Assembly: GCA_013397435.1 (NCBI GenBank)
Contig: VZRG01001618.1
Location: 103,237 to 167,236 of the forward strand
Direction: 5' to 3'
Origin: Erythrocercus mccallii
Taxonomy: Eukaryota; Chordata; Aves; Passeriformes; Dicruridae
DNA length: 64,000 bases
The translations under genes were made by a program, and so were the position numbers. This document shows, in pieces, positions 59,479 through 64,000 of this stretch (position 1 is the stretch's first letter; every line of letters starts with the position of its first letter). Under the pieces are notes generated by a model. The model did no database searches, was not told where the DNA came from, and was given only the letters and a program-made list of their open reading frames with translations.

Positions 59479-60501
59479 ATGAGGGGAGCGGGATCTCCGC
59501 GCGGGCGGCGGGAGCCGCTTGTTACGCCTGTCGGAGTTGTGCATGGAGGGAGGTGAAACAGCCACCTGAACGCGGAGAAACACCCGAACCGACAACAAGT
59601 AGTCTCGCCTGGCAGGGCAGCACGGAGAGCGGCTGGGGCCGGAGCCCACCCGGGAACAGAAGCCGCTGTCGCTCCTCCGGCAAAGGTAGCGGCGGTGCGG
59701 CGGGAGGGACGGCGGGGCTGGCGGGGGAGCGGGAGGGACCCGCGGCGGCGCTGATCCCACCTGCCCTTCCCCGAGATGCGCGCTCGCCTGAGTGATTTGT
59801 CTTAGAAAGTAGTGAGCTAAGCTCCACACAGACAGCTTTTCCCAGAGTATTACCTGCTGCCTGCGCTTATGGGGTGCTCGGTATTTCTTCCCAAAAAGCA
59901 ACCCTTTCCTCCCTCCTACAGTGGGGGTGGGGAGGAAGAGAAAAATATCTAAGCCTTCTTTTTTCCCCCTCGTTAAGCTGTTAGGATAATAAAAGATAGA
60001 TGCCCATTGAATAATTAACCGTACACTTTCTGTTCCATCAGCTCGGTTCACACAGCCCCGCGAGGGAGAAGGGGGTGGGGACGGTGGCGGATCCATACGC
60101 GCTCGAAGCAGCAGCAGTGCCATTTCGCTAGCCTGCTTCCAGGGGAAGCGGGGACAGCCCGGAGCTGTGCCCGGAGCGGGCAGGCGGCACAGCCCTCCAC
60201 GGAGGAGCGTGCGGAGCTGGCCGGCGGTGGGTGGCCGGGCGGGCCGGGCTCTTTCCGGAATGCGGGTCCGCGGGAGATCTTGGGAGGGGTCTGGGACAGT
60301 CCGTGACCACGGGGAACGGTCCTCCTAACGTGGTGCCTGTGGGGCTTCTTCTCGATTTCTTCTGTTTGCGTTTAAGGCAGAAGCTCGTTCCCCACGGACC
60401 TGCCGGCGACCGGCTGCCCCCCGCCCAGCGACCGGCGCGCCCCCCTCCCAATCCCCGCCGCCGCCTCCCGCGCTCTCCCCAGTCATGTCCCACCCGGAGC
60501 G

Positions 60502-61134
60502 ATGGGGAAGCTCGAGGACAACGAGAGGGTGATCCTCAACGTGGGGGGCACGCGGCACGAGACCTACCGCAGCACCCTGAAGACCCTGCCGGGGACCCGC
60601 CTGGCTTTGCTCGCCTGCGAGTCCCAGAGCGAGTCCCCGGGCGGCGAGGAGCCGCCGCTGCCCCCCAACCCGCCACCGCCTCCGGCGGGCGGCTGCCCGG
60701 AGCCCGGCAGCGGCTGCAGCCCCCGGGGCAGCGGCGGCGCCAGCGAGTTTTTCTTCGACCGGCACCCAGGGGTCTTCGCCTATGTACTCAATTACTACCG
60801 CACCGGCAAGCTGCACTGCCCCGCCGACGTCTGCGGGCCGCTCTTCGAGGAGGAGCTGGCCTTTTGGGGCATCGACGAGACCGACGTGGAGCCCTGCTGC
60901 TGGATGACCTACCGCCAGCACCGCGACGCCGAGGAGGCCCTCGACATCTTCGAGGCACCCGACCTGCTGACGGGCGAGCCGCCCCCCGACGGCGACGACG
61001 ACGACTTGGCAGCCAAGAGACTGGGCATCGAGGACGTGGGGGTGGCCGCCGAGGGCAAGGGCGGGCGCTGGCGGCGGCTGCAGCCCCGTGTCTGGGCGCT
61101 CTTCGAGGACCCTTACTCCTCCCGTGCCGCCAGG
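60502..61134 (+). CDS. KCNC2: KCNC2 (Kv3.2 potassium channel) first coding exon
   Basis: 211 codons from MGKLEDNERVILNVGG to the donor GCCAGG|GTAAGC in phase 0. This is the N-terminus and T1 tetramerisation domain of a Shaw-type (Kv3) voltage-gated potassium channel, which sets fast repolarisation in rapidly firing neurons. Visible features are NVGG at 13-16, a Pro/Gly-rich variable insert (about 42-81), and FFFDRHPGVFAYVLNYYRTG. The T1 zinc site HX5CX20CC has H105, C111, C132 and C133. An acidic stretch (GDDDDLA) is followed by KRLGIED and RRLQPRVWALFEDPYSSRAAR. The start MGK.E.NERVILNVGG and the EEALDIFE and AKRLGIED motifs point to Kv3.2 rather than Kv3.1. The transmembrane segments are on later exons beyond the window. 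Longer open frames overlapping on both strands are composition shadows. Confidence 0.95.
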
Positions 61135-64000
61135 GTAAGCGCCGCCGGCCGGCGCTCCCACCGGGGGCTGGGGAGGCCGAGGGGCTGCTGGGGTCGCCTG
61201 AGCGGGAGCCGGCATCACTGGGAAGCTCGTCCCGCTTGGGGTGTACGTGCAGAGGTGATGCTTTGGTGGGCCGCTGCAAGGGGGGGGACATCGGCCCACG
61301 TGGGGTGGTGATGCTTGTGCCCTCCATATCTGCAGGCAATGTCGGGCAGCACGGGGGTCCCGCTGTGCCACCATCCTTCCCATGGGGGTGTACGGGGGTG
61401 AGGTGGGAGCTGTGCCTCGAGAAGCCTGCAAGGGAGCCATAGTCACCCCCTGGGCTCTCTGGGGATGTGGAGGGTGTGACTCATTGGTGGACCTGTTTGT
61501 GTGTGGGTGTGAGCAGGAACAGCCCCAAGGCACCCTCAGCCTCCCTGAGCACCAGCATGGTGGTGCGTTTGGGGCCGGGGCAGCCGGCCTGAGGTCTTGG
61601 TTTGGGTCCAGTGGTGACAGTGACACAGGAGGGTGACCTCAGTCCTTTCTGAGCTTTGCTCTATCTGCACTGGTAGGTGATCCTGGTTCAACAAAGTAAA
61701 TGTGACAGGGGGTCACCCTGGCTCTTCCTCCATCGATTTCTCAGGGTGACCCTGACTGGCTCAGTGACTGAGGGTCTGGGGACAAGACAGTAAGTAATCA
61801 TACTGACTTTCTCTTACTTAGATAGGTATTTTAGATTTTTATGCTCACTACTTTATACTTTGATGACTTGGATTTTAGTTGTCTTTTCATTGCAGTTGTC
61901 AGTGGTGATGCAGGTTCGCTCTCTAACTCAGGGCTTTGGTGCAAACAAATAGTTGTAATTCCTGTGAGAGAAGTACGTAGTGGTGTCTCATTTAACCAGA
62001 AAAGCAAGCCCCAGCAAATCCTTCCTGCAATACAAGACAAATGTTTGATTATAAAATGGCAATAAGTATTTTTTAGTGTATTTATCAGGATTTCCACAAA
62101 GTATTCAGAGCTAAACCTCATTCTGCAGAAAGTGTGGTTATGGTGTGTGTAATCTCCTAATCAGTTCCACTTAATCCACTGGCAGTCTCATAGATGTGCA
62201 CATGAGTGTGTGGTTTAGTGACTTCTGAAATTGTACCCCATGGCATGATGCAGTTTCTGCCTGCTCACCCTAGGAGCTTATTGAGGTAAGTTAAACAGAA
62301 AGTAAAAGTCCTCACAGTTACTACTGTCACCTGCAGAGTGCCAACGTTGTTTATGTTTTTGAAGGTTGCCTACCAGTATGTTTTCCCTCGACAGCTGGTT
62401 TCAGTTCATTCTTAAAATGATCTGTGTTTTTAATAAAGAATGGGTTCTGAAGAAAAACTACCAGAAGTGTCTCTTTGCTCATCAGTGACATATCCACATC
62501 TCACATCTCAGCTATTTGAATCCTAAAGAAAATTTCAGTCAGTTACCTGTAGTGTATGTGATGATTGCCCTGCAGGTTTTCTATCGCCTTCTGTCTTGTG
62601 GAAAGTTGCTGACAGTGTCAAAACTGCAGCTTTTATGACAGAGAATCTTCCTGCTCAACTTTGCTGGAGAACTGAGAAGTGCGGAGTAAATGTTAAGTGG
62701 CAGATGCCAGGAGAAGTAGGAAGGTAGGCATGCTGTTGTACCCCGGAGCTGCAGTTGGATTTTCAGCCCAGTCTTTGACAGAACCTGTAGGGTACTTGCT
62801 TCCAAATTTTCCATCTGTACTAGGTCATCCTGAACCATTAGTGGCTTGGGTGAGGATATTTCAAGTTTGCAAAATAACACTATAGTAGGAAATGGCAACA
62901 TGGCAATATGAATCCCTAGAAGATAGAGTATTTACCTTTTTACAACTTAACTGGTTTTAAAGATTTTATTCTGATTTCAAACCCAGGCAGACAGAAGAAG
63001 GCAGTGTCAAAACCATAACAACAGCATTTAAATCTGTATTTTCATCTGAAGATCTGTACTTGATCTTTCAGGTAGGGAGACAATTTTGAGAATTTCTGGT
63101 GAGTTTGAAAGCATTAAAGTGAATTTGTATTTAAGGACTCGCATGCACCTTGTAAGCACTCTTGAACACAGTAATTTAAGGTGATGGTAACCTTAATTTG
63201 GAACTGAGACATTATGTTTTTCCACACCTGAAACAAGATCCCTTATTTTCTGGCAAATACACTCTTGTTTTATGTCAGCTGAGATGATGACTAACTCTAA
63301 AAACATTTGACTGAAATCCTGGGCTTACTGAAATCAAGACAAAACTCTGTGAACATCAATCTTTGCCTCAGTGTTAGTTACTGACTCATACACCACTTAG
63401 ATTATGGTGGGGCTGCTTAGTGGTAAACTTCCCTAAGAACTGTGATAATTTTTTTTTAACATTACTGATTTAGGTTCACTAGTGTCTTTTTTTGGGAATT
63501 ATGATGCTGATAAAAATGGGATGTTTTCTGTTAATGAAATGGTACTTAATATTTGTGATTTTCTTTATTCAGAACTGTGATCTCTAAAAATAGAAATTTA
63601 TAGAAATTCAAATATAAGTTGCCATGGTAACCTCTTCGGGGATAGTGCACGCACAAGATTATTCTAGCAAGACCATCCAGTGATGTTATATAAATAGTGG
63701 AACTAGTTTGTTGACAAGAAAATTTACTTTAGTGAAGATTCTAAAAAAAAAATTCAACTTTTAGTGCATGCAATTTGCTAGTCAGATAGCGACATCTACT
63801 AAACATGGGGCTTGTAAATATGAAACGTAATCCATGTATATATGATTGCTTTGAAACCTGCAACACTTTCCTTTGCTTCCCAAGTTCAGGAGTTAGGTCT
63901 GAATGTTATTTCTGTCTTCATATTATCGTTTTGGATTTCATAGACCGTGAAATGAAATTAAAGAGTGTAGCCGTACTCCTTTCACTCCACGCGTAATAGA
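61135..64000 (+). other. KCNC2: Start of KCNC2 intron 1
   Basis: The GC-rich tail of the island falls off by about 61350-61640, then AT-rich intron follows. I see no S1 segment (the family's FIAFASLFF text) and no other exon. It holds one perfect RFX X-box at 63618-63631. Confidence 0.7.
63618..63631 (+). promoter_or_regulatory. Perfect RFX X-box
   Basis: GTTGCCATGGTAAC is a fully palindromic X-box: GTTGCC, a 2-nt spacer, then GGTAAC. It matches GTNRCC-N0-3-RGYAAC exactly. It lies 2.5 kb into KCNC2 intron 1. Confidence 0.5.

Larger units (their letters stand above)
58850..61350. promoter_or_regulatory. CpG island covering KCNC2 promoter and exon 1
   Basis: About 2.5 kb of GC-rich, CpG-dense DNA with one AT-rich gap (about 59790-60020). 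The G-rich stretch at about 59685-59745 (repeated GGCGGG, GGGAGGG and GGGGGAG) has Sp1 and G-quadruplex potential. It includes the untranslated leader and the whole first coding exon of KCNC2. Confidence 0.8.

Noticed and set aside
60231..61626. 403-codon plus-strand and 433-codon minus-strand open frames over KCNC2 exon 1
   Set aside because: They are longer than the real exon but arise from extreme GC content, which depletes stop codons. Their translations are Arg/Pro/Ala-rich with no domain, while the third frame encodes the Kv3 T1 domain.

Overview
This is vertebrate nuclear DNA, almost certainly from a bird. The interspersed repeats are nearly all CR1 LINE fragments, several ending in the typical ATTCTATGATTCTATGAT-like tail, and there are no mammalian SINEs. 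Genes are split into short exons by long AT-rich introns, and three GC-rich CpG islands mark promoters. I found no bacterial-style operons, CRISPR arrays, tRNA or rRNA genes. All three recognisable genes lie on the + strand.

Layout. (1) 34-190 holds a possible short first coding exon with a strong start context. (2) 3.76-11.64 kb is a complete six-exon gene encoding a 310-residue RIC3-family membrane protein, closest to CCDC107; all splice phases agree and the coding length is 933 nt. (3) A second CpG island at 13.0-13.95 kb, with an RFX X-box-like site at its downstream edge, is the likely promoter of CAPS2 (calcyphosine-2). About sixteen CAPS2 coding exons run from 18.2 to 42.2 kb: an N-terminal acidic/charged part, a DM10-like domain, then EF-hand-like motifs. 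(4) 42.2-58.8 kb is gene-poor, with one long CR1 copy. (5) A third CpG island at 58.85-61.35 kb carries a TATA box and the complete first coding exon of KCNC2 (Kv3.2), which encodes the N-terminus and the T1 tetramerisation domain. The rest of KCNC2 lies beyond the window; 61.1-64 kb is its first intron.

CAPS2 followed by KCNC2 in the same orientation matches the order I know from mammals (human 12q21). From memory, a RIC3/CCDC107-type gene is not found just upstream of CAPS2 in mammals.

The most notable observation concerns the DM10-like domain of CAPS2. Across two adjacent exons (33416-33509 and 33617-33724), conserved domain sequence appears successively in three reading frames. The changes are consistent with a 1-nt loss in a T run, a 1-nt loss at the splice junction and a 20-nt direct duplication. 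Their sum is a multiple of three, so the annotated frame stays open across both exons. A separate phase clash upstream (30702 to 31816) leaves open whether CAPS2 is intact in this individual. Other leads are CTCF-like motifs, forward at 15.66, 15.73 and 33.94 kb and reverse at 57.9 kb, and a perfect RFX X-box in KCNC2 intron 1.
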